64,000 bases of DNA from an uncultured Lachnospiraceae bacterium (GTDB lineage: Bacteria; Bacillota; Clostridia; Lachnospirales; Lachnospiraceae): the NCBI GenBank assembly GCA_947623905.1, contig CANQHX010000002.1, positions 20,137 through 84,136 on the forward strand. The letters are read 5' to 3'. The translations under genes and the position numbers were made by a program. Numbering within the stretch: position 1 is the first letter of the stretch; every line of letters starts with the position of its first letter. Positions 15,303 through 24,357 of this stretch are shown piece by piece. Below the pieces are notes generated by a model, which was not told the origin of the DNA, did not search any database, and was given only the letters and a program-made list of their open reading frames with translations.

Positions 15303-17297
15303 TTATCTGTACGCCACCGGCATCCAAATGCGCATCTCGTCGTATTCCATGTCGTCGGGGGTGTCCAGCTTGTCGGCCACGGCCTTGACGATATAACTGC
15401 CGTCGTCCTTCACGCCCCGGTTGTCCCAGGCAAAATAGGGGATAAGCCGCACGTCCGTGTGCTCCAGGCCCTGATAATCCAGCGTCTGGTACAGAGTCCC
15501 CTTCTTTTCTCCCTTTTTCACGTACATCTGTCCTTCCAGAGCGGTGACGGTGCGGCCCTCTATGGTGTAGTCCACCGGTTTCCACTCTGTCTTCAGGTCC
15601 AGCATCAGATCATCCAGCGTATCCACATCCGCGTCGGGCGTCTCGATACAATACACCAGCGGGCCCCGCTCCACGGCGGCCTGGTTGACGCATTCTTCCA
15701 CAAGGGGATGAGCGGTGGTGTAGCGCACGGGCATGTGGAAGAAAATCTCCACTGTATCCTTTCCGGGGGTCATCTCCACCTCCAGGATGGAGCCGGCCTG
15801 TTCTGCCGTGAGGACCGTCTTTTTGTCCCCCACCGTGACAGAACCTTCCGTCACCCAGCCGGGTACCCGAACCATCAGCTTACAGGAGCCTTCTCCCTGC
15901 ACATCCTCCGCGGACAGCGTGATGGCCCCGTCGTAAGGGTACGCCGTCTTCTGCACAAGGGTGAAGGAGCAGCCGGGAAGGCTGATCTTCGCGGTGCTCT
16001 CCCCGTACAGTCCCAGGTATACCCTGTCGCCGGACACGGTGTAGGCGTACTCGCTTGACTGGGAAATAGTGCGAGCCAGATTGGGCGGGCAGCAATAGCT
16101 GAGGATGTATTTTGCCCTGCGCAGCCGCCAGATGAGGCGGTAATCCAGTTTTTTCGTACGGCGGAGCATATTTTCGTAGAAGAAATACTGTCCGTCCAGG
16201 CTCACCGCCGCCAGGTTCACATTGAGCATGGCCCGCTCCAGAATGTCCATGTACTCCGCTCTGGGCTCGATGAGATACATACGGTAGGCCCAGAACACAA
16301 GGCCCAGGGACGCGCACGTCTCATTGTAGGCTGTCACGTTGGGCAGCTGATATTCGTAGCCGAACGCCTGATGGATCAAGCCGTGCTTAAAGAAATAGCC
16401 ATAGGGGGACGCGCCGTTGTACAGAGCGCCCACGCCGCCGGTAATGTACATTTTCTTGTCTACCATATTCCGCCATACACGATGGAGCATCTCCAGATAT
16501 TCCCCGTCTGCCACGCCGGCGTACAGATAGGTGGCCCGCACCGCATGGCCCACGATCTTCTTGTGGGTCTTTAAGGGCAGACGGTCCTGATTGTCGTCCA
16601 GACCGTTTTGTACCTTATCTCTTGCTTCAATGGCCGTCCGGGCCAGATCCAGATACCGCTTTTCCCCGGTAGTCCGGTACATCTCGATGAGCCCCATGTA
16701 ATGGGAAGGACACACCGCCGTCTGCACTTCGTTCTTCTCCAGGGCCTCCTTATACATATTTTCCAGATAATCTGCCGCTTTTGCCGCGATCTTCAGGAAG
16801 GAATCCCTGCCGGTGAGCCGGTAATACACACAGGCCGACGTAAACATGTGGCCCATGTTGTACACTTCAAATTCATTGATATCCCCCATGCGCTTGCCGG
16901 TGCCGTTGCGCTCGGCAATGATCTGCTTGGTGGACAGATATCCGTCCGGCTGCTGGGCCTTGCCGATGAGCGTCACATAATCCTCCAGCTTGTCCAGCAG
17001 CGCCTGGTCGTTGTTGGCCACCGCCGCGTAGGTAGCGGACTCCATCCACTTGTAGAAGTCGCCGTCGCCGAACACCGTGCCGTGGTGCTTGCTGTGGTTG
17101 TCCGGGTCCGCGCAGATGCGGAAATTTTCCACCACATGGCTGATGGTGGGAGTCTCAAACATTTTCTGGAGATGGGGCACGGTCTTCGCGTTGCAGCTGT
17201 CCGTGGCGTCCTTCCAGAAACCGCCTGTCCACTTCACGTCCCCGCAGGGCAGGGGGTGCAGCTTGGCATAAGGGGATCTTGTAGTATCTGTCAGCAT
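15303..17297 (-). CDS. GH127-type beta-L-arabinofuranosidase
   Basis: 664-residue glycoside hydrolase of family GH127 (formerly DUF1680), which removes beta-linked L-arabinofuranose from plant glycoproteins and oligosaccharides. The (alpha/alpha)6 barrel covers about residues 20-430 and is followed by beta-sandwich domains. The zinc/cysteine active site can be seen: Glu326 and Cys328 in NETCAS and the Cys402-Cys403 pair in YCCPPN correspond to the Zn-bound Glu/Cys set of HypBA1, where the first cysteine of the pair is the nucleophile. There is no signal peptide, so it acts on imported oligosaccharides. GGAGGTAAGATC precedes the ATG. The ABC exporter gene upstream is 52 bases away on the same strand, but a functional link is not obvious. 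Confidence 0.9.
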   Translation of the reverse strand: MLTDTTRSPYAKLHPLPCGDVKWTGGFWKDATDSCNAKTVPHLQKMFETPTISHVVENFRICADPDNHSKHHGTVFGDGDFYKWMESATYAAVANNDQALLDKLEDYVTLIGKAQQPDGYLSTKQIIAERNGTGKRMGDINEFEVYNMGHMFTSACVYYRLTGRDSFLKIAAKAADYLENMYKEALEKNEVQTAVCPSHYMGLIEMYRTTGEKRYLDLARTAIEARDKVQNGLDDNQDRLPLKTHKKIVGHAVRATYLYAGVADGEYLEMLHRVWRNMVDKKMYITGGVGALYNGASPYGYFFKHGLIHQAFGYEYQLPNVTAYNETCASLGLVFWAYRMYLIEPRAEYMDILERAMLNVNLAAVSLDGQYFFYENMLRRTKKLDYRLIWRLRRAKYILSYCCPPNLARTISQSSEYAYTVSGDRVYLGLYGESTAKISLPGCSFTLVQKTAYPYDGAITLSAEDVQGEGSCKLMVRVPGWVTEGSVTVGDKKTVLTAEQAGSILEVEMTPGKDTVEIFFHMPVRYTTAHPLVEECVNQAAVERGPLVYCIETPDADVDTLDDLMLDLKTEWKPVDYTIEGRTVTALEGQMYVKKGEKKGTLYQTLDYQGLEHTDVRLIPYFAWDNRGVKDDGSYIVKAVADKLDTPDDMEYDEMRIWMPVAYR

Positions 17298-17349
17298 GAT
17301 CTTACCTCCATTCTTGATCTGTTGTCAGCGCTGCCGCGCTATCACCTGG

Positions 17350-19107
17350 TCACTCCATGGCCGCCGTGCGGTAATACTGGCTGTAAATACCGCCCAGCGC
17401 CAACAGCTCCGCGTGAGTGCCCTCCTCGGCAATGCCGTCCTGGGTGAGCACCAGTATGCGGTCCGCGTTTTTGATGGTGGACAGCCTGTGGGCAATGGTC
17501 AGGGTGGTACGGCCCACCGACAGGTCCGCCAGATATTTTGATACAATATATTCGCTCTCATTGTCCAGAGCGCTGGTGGCCTCGTCCAGAATGATAATGG
17601 ACGGGTCTTTCAGAAACACTCTGGCAATGCTGATGCGCTGCTTCTGGCCGCCGGACAGCTTTACGCCCCGCTCACCCACGTAGGTGTCGTAGCCGTCCTT
17701 CAGTTCCCGGATAAATGCATCGGCCCCGGCCTTCCTGGCCGCCTCCGTCACTTCCTCCCGGGATGCGCCGGGCCGGCCGTAGGCTATGTTCTCATACACC
17801 GTGCCGGAAAACAGATACACGTCCTGCTGGACGATGCCGATGTGCCCCCGCAGGCTTTTCAGCCGGATATGCCGGATGTCCATACCGTCAATGGTAATGG
17901 CGCCTTCCGTTGTATCGTAAAATCTGGGGATCAGATTGCACAGGGTCGTCTTTCCGCCGCCGGAGGGTCCCACCACGGCAACCTTTTCCCCGGGATGGAT
18001 GGTCAGGTTCAGATGCCGGAATACCATGTTGTGGTCGTCGGGATATTCAAAGGTCACATCGTGAAATACGATATCCCCCTTCAGTTCCTTCACTTCCACG
18101 GCGTCCGGCTCATCAAAGATCTCAATGTCCGCGTCCATGATCTGCAGGAACCGCTCAATGCCCGTCATGCCGCGCTGGAACTGCTCCGCGAACTCAATGA
18201 TCCGGCGAATGGTAGCGATAAGGGTAGTGACGTACAGCAGATAGGCCACCAGATCGCCGGGGGAGATCCATCCTTTTGACAGGAAAATGCCGCCCGCGAG
18301 GATCACCGCCAGATACATGACGCCGTCAAAGAAACGGGTGGTCGTCTGGAAAGCCGCCATGTAACGGTACGTTTCCTTTTTAATGCCGAAAAAGTGCAGA
18401 TTGTCCTTTTTAAACTTTTCCTGCTCCAGATCTTCATTGGTAAAGGCCTTTACTACCTTCTGCCCCAGAAGGCTGTCCTCGATGCGGGCGTTGAGCTCTC
18501 CGATCTGGTTGCGCTGCCTGGCAAAGGCGGACTTCATTTTCCGGTTGAGCCCCATGCAGATCACGAGCATCACCGGGACGATGAGGAAAATGATCACCGT
18601 CAGCAGCAGATTGATGGTGCCCAGTATGAGGAACCCGCCCACAGCCTTCACAAAGGCAATGAAAAACTCCTCCGGGCAATGGTGGGCAAATTCCGTCACG
18701 TCAAACAGATCGTTGGTGATCCGTCCCATGATCTGGCCCACCTTCGTATTGTTGTAATAGGTATTGGACAGCTGCTGCAGATGACCGTAGGCGTCCCGCC
18801 GCATGTCCGTCTCGATGCGCGCTCCCATCACGTGGCCCATATCCGCCATATAATAATTGGCGCAGCAGTCAATGACCCGCAGGCCCAGGTACAGCAGGGA
18901 TAACAGCCCCACTGTGCGGACGGACAGCGCCGCAGCGTCCGCCAGCGCCTCGTTGGTGATGTACCGCATGATCAGCGGCAGCACCAGCTCGCATACGGTG
19001 GTCAGGGCAGCGCAGAACAGGTCCAGGATCATAGTCTTCCGATAAGGCTTATAATAAGGGACAAACCGGCGCAGCAGTTCCTTTGTAGGATATTCTCTGT
19101 TATTCAT
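17350..19107 (-). CDS. ABC exporter (MsbA/lipid- or drug-type)
   Basis: 585-residue standard half-size exporter with a six-helix membrane domain (about 20-320) and an ATPase domain (about 345-580). Walker A is GPSGGGKTT, the signature is LSGGQKQRIS and Walker B is IIILDEATSALD. It probably works as a homodimer, since no partner gene adjoins. The substrate is not predictable; lipid-, peptide- and multidrug-type members look alike. A good promoter is found at 19138-19166, and the GH127 gene follows 52 bases downstream on the same transcript unless there is an unseen terminator. Confidence 0.92.
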   Translation of the reverse strand: MNNREYPTKELLRRFVPYYKPYRKTMILDLFCAALTTVCELVLPLIMRYITNEALADAAALSVRTVGLLSLLYLGLRVIDCCANYYMADMGHVMGARIETDMRRDAYGHLQQLSNTYYNNTKVGQIMGRITNDLFDVTEFAHHCPEEFFIAFVKAVGGFLILGTINLLLTVIIFLIVPVMLVICMGLNRKMKSAFARQRNQIGELNARIEDSLLGQKVVKAFTNEDLEQEKFKKDNLHFFGIKKETYRYMAAFQTTTRFFDGVMYLAVILAGGIFLSKGWISPGDLVAYLLYVTTLIATIRRIIEFAEQFQRGMTGIERFLQIMDADIEIFDEPDAVEVKELKGDIVFHDVTFEYPDDHNMVFRHLNLTIHPGEKVAVVGPSGGGKTTLCNLIPRFYDTTEGAITIDGMDIRHIRLKSLRGHIGIVQQDVYLFSGTVYENIAYGRPGASREEVTEAARKAGADAFIRELKDGYDTYVGERGVKLSGGQKQRISIARVFLKDPSIIILDEATSALDNESEYIVSKYLADLSVGRTTLTIAHRLSTIKNADRILVLTQDGIAEEGTHAELLALGGIYSQYYRTAAME

Positions 19108-19137
19108 GGATCCATACGCTTTCTATCATATGAAAAC

Positions 19138-19166
19138 ATTATAACAAACCCACGGTTTAAACACAA
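19138..19166 (-). promoter_or_regulatory. Sigma-A promoter of the ABC exporter gene
   Basis: TTGTGT (19161-19166), a 17-base spacer and a perfect TATAAT (19138-19143) on the minus strand, about 30 bases before the start codon. Confidence 0.7.
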
Positions 19167-19218
19167 GAAAATACTTCTCCCGTCCTTTTCGTTCAATGCG
19201 GCCTCATGAGGTTTCCGT

Positions 19219-19253
19219 GAAAATAAAAGGAAGCCGCTTCCGCAGGGCTTCCT
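19219..19253 (-). terminator. Terminator after the Rpn nuclease gene
   Basis: On the minus strand AGGAAGCC (19246-19253) pairs with GGCTTCCT (19228-19235), followed by TTTATTTT. It is about 100 bases past the stop of the 19353-20147 gene. Confidence 0.65.
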
Positions 19254-19352
19254 ACACATCCTGTTCCATTTTTTCCCGTTTCATACCATGCTCCACTCCG
19301 GAGCATTTACGCGACAAGGGCCATGTTTAGGCCACCCTGATCATCCGTATAT

Positions 19353-20147
19353 TTACGCAGGCTGCAGCTCCGCAAGTCGTTTTACATCTTCCTCAGTCAG
19401 CCTTGTCAGTTCCGCAATGGTCTCATAAGACATGTTTCCCAGCCGTATCATATCACGGGCGATATCCTCTGATCTTTCTTTTTCTGCATCTCTCCACAGA
19501 TCCTCCATTATCTTACACAAAACGTCATGTCCTCCTTCTGTTTCCTTGTAATAAGCTACTGTCTCTGCCAGCAGCGGATCATACATATCTCTGGCATCCG
19601 TACATCTGAAATCGTGCATCAATCTTCCCACCGGATCCGTATCATTTCTGTAATCCCCGTTCACGTATATGATATGGGAGCCGTCCCCAAAAGAGCTGTC
19701 AGTCTCTTTTATCCTGCGGTCTATATGATACAGAGAGATGCCTGCTCCCATTACATCTTTTTCAGATATGAAAATAACAAAAGAATCCCGCAGCCGCAGA
19801 TAATCCTGTCCGGCTTTCAGCATCCTCACATCTATCATACTGCTGTAAAACCGCGCCCTCTGGGGAATTGCCCCTTCCGGGTCCTGCTGTACTTCAATAT
19901 CATAACACTTTCCGGCGTCATCCTTTGCTTCAATATCAAGGCGAATGGAATGGCCATCCGAAGCGGGATTTTTATAATATCTTTGTGCGACGGTTTCCGT
20001 GACTTTCAGATCTTTACGGTTCAAGATGACCCGCAAAAGCAGCTCTGTTGCTTTTACATTATGATCAAACACGATCGTCATAAAGGAATCATCCAAAAGC
20101 CGAAATTTTTTCACCGCTTCCAGACTCTTTTTTTGTCGTATATCCAT
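19353..20147 (-). CDS. Rpn family PD-(D/E)XK nuclease / transposase-like protein
   Basis: 264 residues. The N-terminal half (FRLLDDSFMTIVF, RLDIEAKDD, YDIEVQQ) is the PD-(D/E)XK nuclease core of the Rpn (recombination-promoting nuclease) family, formerly annotated as putative transposases. The candidate catalytic residues are the Asp in RLDIEAK and the Glu in DIEVQQ. The C-terminal helical part (ELTRLTEEDVKRLAEL) is also typical. Rpn proteins are DNA endonucleases found in multiple copies in gut bacteria and linked to horizontal transfer or phage interplay. No terminal inverted repeats or target duplications are visible, so it is not itself an insertion sequence. Its surroundings are more AT-rich than the neighbouring genes. 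Confidence 0.85.
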   Translation of the reverse strand: MDIRQKKSLEAVKKFRLLDDSFMTIVFDHNVKATELLLRVILNRKDLKVTETVAQRYYKNPASDGHSIRLDIEAKDDAGKCYDIEVQQDPEGAIPQRARFYSSMIDVRMLKAGQDYLRLRDSFVIFISEKDVMGAGISLYHIDRRIKETDSSFGDGSHIIYVNGDYRNDTDPVGRLMHDFRCTDARDMYDPLLAETVAYYKETEGGHDVLCKIMEDLWRDAEKERSEDIARDMIRLGNMSYETIAELTRLTEEDVKRLAELQPA

Positions 20148-20319
20148 TCTTTTCTCTTTTTAGAAAGTATGATCCTTTGACATTATCATACACACTGTCT
20201 TTTATAAAAAACCTGACCGTTACCTGTATCTTTTATTTTGCTGTTCATAAAAGCATCCGTTTTTCTTTATTTGAATTTTATCATAACACCATCAGCAAAT
20301 CAATATATTTTATGTATGT

Positions 20320-21498
20320 TTACTCATTGTGTGTTTTTATGTGACGTGCGGCCTCCTGGAGACTGTGATACACCGCCGCGCCGGGGAGGATCTCCGGACT
20401 GTCTGCCGTGCAGGCAAAAGTGCCCCATATGTACATGTCATAACCGCCGTTATTCTCCACAAAACAGGTAGTGCGGGGCGTAACGCGCCTAAGTCCGTAC
20501 AGCTTTGCCCAGCCCCCGGGCACGTCAATATAAGAGGACGCCAACACCATCCACAGGCATGTGAGCAAAAACAGCGGCGCCTTCAGCCACCTTACCCGCG
20601 GACGCCCATCGCCTATCAGTTCTATCCTTCTCCTCAGTTCCCGGAAATTGCCCCTGTCAAACGCCGCCCCGAAGAAAAGTCCGTCCTGTCCCCCTGCCGC
20701 CGCGGCGCACAGGCATTCCATATACCGTGTCCGCTCCGCCTCCGTCATCCCGGCGGTGATCCTCCTGTCGTTGTCCAGTTCCGTCAGGCGGAAAAACACT
20801 TTTCTGACGTACCACATGACGGGATCCCACCAGTACAGGACACAAAAAAGCTCCATGACTCCTTTCCGGAAAATATCATGGCTGCGCAGATGCCCCTCCT
20901 CGTGAAGCAGAATGTAATAGAGCTGTTCCCGGCTGCAGGATGACGCGGGCAGGATCAGACAGGGGCGGCGTATCCCTGTGAGAAACGGCGTCCGAAACTG
21001 CCGGGACCGGACAAGCCGTACCTTTTCCAAATCTCTGAACGTCTCTTTTTCCAGGCCATGGTTCGCCAGCAGCTTTTCCCACGGCTCCTCCTCCATGGCC
21101 GCTGTCACACGGCGAAATGCCCGATAATTATGAACCTTATGCAAAAGTACCAGGACGGCCCCTATGACCCAGACAGCGGTGAGCACATGCCACACCCGGA
21201 TCACGCCGCCAAAAAGGACGGTCCTTCCGCTGAAAAAAGCCATCTCACGGCCGGAAAAGACAGGGAACACAAGGAACCGGCGCACCGGCTCCGTCAGAAA
21301 TGTGAGCCTTTCATCATATACATAGGAAAATCCAAAGGGCAGCGTCTGCCGCAGGATACATGCTGCCATGAGAAGCATGACGCACCCCGGCCCCGCCAGC
21401 CTTACGATCCTGCGGCTGCTGCCATACAGACACAAAAACAGGAGCATGGCGGAACAGAACAGACATCTGGCTACAAGAGCAAAAAACGAACTATCCAC
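20320..21498 (-). CDS. blaR1: BlaR1/MecR1-like M56 membrane metallopeptidase
   Basis: 392-residue membrane protease of the M56 family. Several N-terminal transmembrane segments (about residues 5-25, 35-55 and 105-120) precede the zinc-binding HEEGH motif (His199-His203) and a further helix near 310. In BlaR1 systems this peptidase relieves repression by cleaving BlaI. The C-terminal beta-lactam-sensing (penicillin-binding) domain of classical BlaR1 is absent; only about 60 residues follow the last helix, so the signal sensed is unknown. The GTG start overlaps the end of blaI by eight bases, showing translational coupling. No beta-lactamase gene is nearby. Confidence 0.85.
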   Translation of the reverse strand: MDSSFFALVARCLFCSAMLLFLCLYGSSRRIVRLAGPGCVMLLMAACILRQTLPFGFSYVYDERLTFLTEPVRRFLVFPVFSGREMAFFSGRTVLFGGVIRVWHVLTAVWVIGAVLVLLHKVHNYRAFRRVTAAMEEEPWEKLLANHGLEKETFRDLEKVRLVRSRQFRTPFLTGIRRPCLILPASSCSREQLYYILLHEEGHLRSHDIFRKGVMELFCVLYWWDPVMWYVRKVFFRLTELDNDRRITAGMTEAERTRYMECLCAAAAGGQDGLFFGAAFDRGNFRELRRRIELIGDGRPRVRWLKAPLFLLTCLWMVLASSYIDVPGGWAKLYGLRRVTPRTTCFVENNGGYDMYIWGTFACTADSPEILPGAAVYHSLQEAARHIKTHNE

Positions 21499-21910
21499 GG
21501 CGCTTCCTTTCCCGGATGAGCCTTTCCAGCTCCTCCACTTCCTCTTCCGTCATGGCCTCCTCCCCGTCGTCCTCCAGAAGGGCGGCCACCAGCGCCGTCA
21601 CATTTCTTTTTCCGCTTCCCCACACGCTTTTCTGCAGCCGGGAAAGCTCAGCTCCCAGGTACGTCTCTCTGTCAAAGCAGGGCCGGAAGGTACGGGCGTA
21701 CACATTGGACACCAGAACATGCTCATGCACCGCCGCCCCGCCTTTGGCCACCAGACGGTTCATGGCCTGGGTCACAGAAGCCGGGCTCAGCTTCTCCGCC
21801 TTCAAGGCAGCGGAGATCTCCTGTATGGTCACAGGGGCATCCTTCTCCCAGAGAACGCCCATGATCTTCAATTCTACGTTAGTCAGCGCGGGAATACCTG
21901 TTTTCTTCAT
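21491..21910 (-). CDS. blaI: BlaI/MecI-family repressor
   Basis: 139-residue winged-helix repressor of the BlaI/MecI/CopY family. The N-terminal domain (ALTNVELKIMGVLWEK...PASVTQAMNRLVAKG) is the DNA-binding part and the C-terminal helices (about 75-139) are the dimerisation region that a BlaR1-type protease would cleave. The start is ATG 21910 because GGAGG lies five bases upstream; the ATG at 21922 is before that site. It forms a two-gene operon with blaR1. I cannot see the classical TACA...TGTA operator dyad upstream, so its targets are unknown. Confidence 0.9.
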   Translation of the reverse strand: MKKTGIPALTNVELKIMGVLWEKDAPVTIQEISAALKAEKLSPASVTQAMNRLVAKGGAAVHEHVLVSNVYARTFRPCFDRETYLGAELSRLQKSVWGSGKRNVTALVAALLEDDGEEAMTEEEVEELERLIRERKRRG

Positions 21911-21994
21911 CACAACCTCCATTCTATAACTGCCATTCCAAAACGTTCATACCGCCGAAGGGCCTGGAAACCGGACTTTTTCAGGCTTCCCTGT

Positions 21995-22921
21995 TCAGCG
22001 GGCCAGCAGTTCGTTGTCTTCCAGAAAATCATACACATAATCGGAGAAAAAACTGAAATAGGTATCAAACATGCCGTGTCCTCCGCCATTTACCACGTAA
22101 AACACGCCGTTCTTATATCTGCTGAACGCCTTTTTGGAAAGCCGGAAGGAAGCGGTCTGGTCCTCATTGCCATGGATCATCAGCACCGGACCAATAAAAT
22201 CATCCATTTCCTCCCACTCGTCTATCTCCCACAGATCGGCGTAAAAATTCTGTCCCACAGCGGTCTTATCGTCGTTTTTTCCAAAATAGATCACCTCCGG
22301 TATCTCTTCCGGGGACGACCATGTCTCTCGCGCATAATCCGGCTTGCCGAAGGCCGGGGCAAACAACACAAGGGCCGCCACCTGATCCGGATGCCTGCCG
22401 ACGGCAATGGCCGCCGCCTCGCCGCCCATACTGAGCCCCATCACCACGATCCTGTCCGGATCCGCGAAATCCCAGCCGGACGCAGCATCGATCACCGCTT
22501 CCAGATCAGCGGCCTCCGTCATCACGGACATTTCCATAATATCACCGCCGCTTGCGCTGGCCATATTTCCGCCCCAGAAATCAAAGCAGTACACGGCTAT
22601 GCCATGGGACGCCAGCAGTTCTCCGTATCTGCGGCCATCTGTATAGCTGCCGCAGAACCCGGTGGCATAGATGACCAGGGGCGCGCTGCCGTCTGTCTGG
22701 GGCCTGTATATTTCTCCGTACAGCTGCTTGTCGTCATAGGAAACCGGCAGCGGTTCCTTCTCATACGGGCAGACAGGCAGATCCTCGAACTGGCTTCTCC
22801 CGTCTGTCTCCTTCGGCAGAGCGATGGACACAGCTTTCTTCCCGCCGCAGCCGGCAAACGCCCCGGCCAATACGGCCACTGTCAGAACTGCCAGCATGGT
22901 TTTTTTCCGTCTGATCTTCAT
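21995..22921 (-). CDS. Alpha/beta-hydrolase lipoprotein
   Basis: About 308 residues. An N-terminal signal with a lipobox-like AGCGG near residue 24 suggests a lipid-anchored surface protein (the -3 residue is Phe, which is atypical). The hydrolase domain has the nucleophile elbow GLSMGG, an oxyanion region near YATGFCG, the acid Asp probably in HGNEDQT and the catalytic His in GGGHGMF. This suggests an esterase, acylhydrolase or peptidase of the dienelactone-hydrolase-like group. The start is 22921 (MKIRRKK), placed after GGGAGGG. It has its own strong promoter at 22952-22980 and precedes blaI by about 85 bases, so read-through into blaI/blaR1 is possible. Confidence 0.85.
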   Translation of the reverse strand: MKIRRKKTMLAVLTVAVLAGAFAGCGGKKAVSIALPKETDGRSQFEDLPVCPYEKEPLPVSYDDKQLYGEIYRPQTDGSAPLVIYATGFCGSYTDGRRYGELLASHGIAVYCFDFWGGNMASASGGDIMEMSVMTEAADLEAVIDAASGWDFADPDRIVVMGLSMGGEAAAIAVGRHPDQVAALVLFAPAFGKPDYARETWSSPEEIPEVIYFGKNDDKTAVGQNFYADLWEIDEWEEMDDFIGPVLMIHGNEDQTASFRLSKKAFSRYKNGVFYVVNGGGHGMFDTYFSFFSDYVYDFLEDNELLAR

Positions 22922-22951
22922 GGGCTCCCTCCCTTTTGATCTGTTTAGCAA

Positions 22952-22980
22952 AATATATCACTATTTATTATTTATGTCAA
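22952..22980 (-). promoter_or_regulatory. Strong sigma-A promoter of the lipoprotein hydrolase gene
   Basis: Perfect TTGACA (22975-22980), a 17-base spacer and TATATT (22952-22957) on the minus strand, in an AT-rich stretch. Confidence 0.8.
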
Positions 22981-23073
22981 TATAAATAATAACGCAAAAA
23001 AATCATTTTCTAAAAAATATCCGTGGGCAGCATACGACCCGGTCTCTGCTATGCCCATAATACCTTCTGTCTA

Positions 23074-23649
23074 TTATGACACGGTTTGTTTTATTTTGTT
23101 ACACCTTTTTTTAAAATAATGATCCGTCTGGTCTTTTTCCTGCTTATTTCCTTCCTGTTTCGTCTGCCGGGAAAGCCGCGCCATCCGGACGCAGCTCCAC
23201 GCCAGCCACACAACGGGAACTGCCACGGCAGGAAGCCCCAGATGCACGCCATCGGTAAATCCGAAAAGGGGCGCCGCGAAAAACAGCGCTCCGGGAGCAA
23301 ATATGCCCGGCATGTACGGCAAAATGCCAAACCATACAAGAACGGCAAAGATGCAGAAAAACAGCGTCAAAGACGCCATGACTATCTGAAATCTCACCAG
23401 CCCGCCCATGTCGCGGATCCGCCGGGACAATACCGCCAGAAACACAGCAAACAGCAGAGTGGCGGCCAGACGCACCACGCCGCCATATCCGCCCGACGCG
23501 CTGTTCCACGATAACAGCATCGTGAGATCCGCAAGTATCATCATACAAAAATACAGTACCACAGCAAGCGGCTTTGTGGTTTCACAGACGAAACGGCAGG
23601 CTCCGATACCGGCTGCCATAAGAACTATGATATAGACAACAGACATCAT
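23074..23649 (-). CDS. Membrane protein of unknown function (paralogue of its neighbour)
   Basis: 191 residues with about five transmembrane segments and a lysine/glutamine-rich cytosolic tail. I do not recognise the family. Its ATG overlaps the stop of the upstream gene (ATGA). The two proteins share topology and a similar region (APLFGF here, APLAGF in the neighbour) at matching positions, so they look like an old tandem duplication. Base use differs strongly: this copy is GC-rich, the neighbour AT-rich. Two small paired membrane proteins could form a hetero-oligomer, but nothing in the sequence shows a function. Confidence 0.65.
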   Translation of the reverse strand: MMSVVYIIVLMAAGIGACRFVCETTKPLAVVLYFCMMILADLTMLLSWNSASGGYGGVVRLAATLLFAVFLAVLSRRIRDMGGLVRFQIVMASLTLFFCIFAVLVWFGILPYMPGIFAPGALFFAAPLFGFTDGVHLGLPAVAVPVVWLAWSCVRMARLSRQTKQEGNKQEKDQTDHYFKKRCNKIKQTVS

Positions 23650-24158
23650 TTTTCCCTGCTCCCAAATCTTATTTTTTTAACGAATGTGTTTAGCTTTTTT
23701 ATCAGAAATAATAACGAAAAGAGCCAGCCCAAAGAAACGATCACACCGATAAATTCCATAGATGGCTTGTAAATAAATCCTGCAAGGGGTGCAGTGAATG
23801 CAAAAATGATCGGCTGGAATAAAATAAACTCCACATTATCGTTCCATATAATAAACAGCTTCCATATTTCAGCCACGAAAATGCAGCAGGAAACAACTGC
23901 CTGTATTTTAAGTAACAATAAGTTCTCTTTGCTGCAAATTGTAATGTTTATTAAAAATACCAAAAACAAAGCGGAAATACAAGTTTTCTGAAAAGTCGAT
24001 CCACTGCCGCTTACGAATTCCCATTGCAGAAAGATCAGATTACTGATCAAAAACATGGAGATCAATAAAATAACCGCAAATAGCCTGCGTTTCTCATTAA
24101 TGATCTCGCATAATAAAATTCCGATTATCATCAGAACTATCGCTGCCAAAAAAGACAT
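23646..24158 (-). CDS. Membrane protein of unknown function, AT-rich
   Basis: 170 residues with about five transmembrane segments and a basic C-terminus. The start at 24158 (MSFLAAIV) follows AAGGAGG. It is translationally coupled to its apparent paralogue at 23074-23649. Its codons are clearly more AT-rich than those of both the neighbour and the window as a whole, which suggests recent acquisition of this copy or relaxed selection. A perfect 20-bp hairpin terminator lies about 90 bases upstream, closing off the preceding alarmone synthetase gene, so this pair needs its own promoter. Confidence 0.65.
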   Translation of the reverse strand: MSFLAAIVLMIIGILLCEIINEKRRLFAVILLISMFLISNLIFLQWEFVSGSGSTFQKTCISALFLVFLINITICSKENLLLLKIQAVVSCCIFVAEIWKLFIIWNDNVEFILFQPIIFAFTAPLAGFIYKPSMEFIGVIVSLGWLFSLLFLIKKLNTFVKKIRFGSREK

Positions 24159-24240
24159 GTTTTTACCTCCTTGCAAAAATGCCGCCTGACGGCGCAAAAA
24201 GTGTCGCCATCCATTCCCTTGGCCCGCGCATTTTTCTATT

Positions 24241-24290
24241 GGGCAAAAAAGGTGTAGAATTACACTTTCTAGTGTAATTCTACACCTTTT
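24241..24290 (-). terminator. Perfect 20-bp hairpin terminator of the alarmone synthetase gene
   Basis: The arms 24247-24266 and 24271-24290 are perfectly complementary around a four-base loop. On the minus strand they are followed by TTTTTT, a strong intrinsic terminator 68 bases after the stop at 24358. Confidence 0.9.
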
Positions 24291-24357
24291 AAGATCGGGT
24301 GTCAATAATTTATTTCTTCAAAATCTCCGGCCTGCCGGACCATTTACACGCTCTCTT

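Noticed and set aside
16608..17447. Plus-strand frame opposite the GH127 gene
   Set aside because: No conserved motif; the minus-strand protein has the full GH127 active site.
19353..20147. Insertion sequence at the Rpn gene
   Set aside because: Although the family was once called transposase, no terminal inverted repeats or target duplications are visible around the gene.
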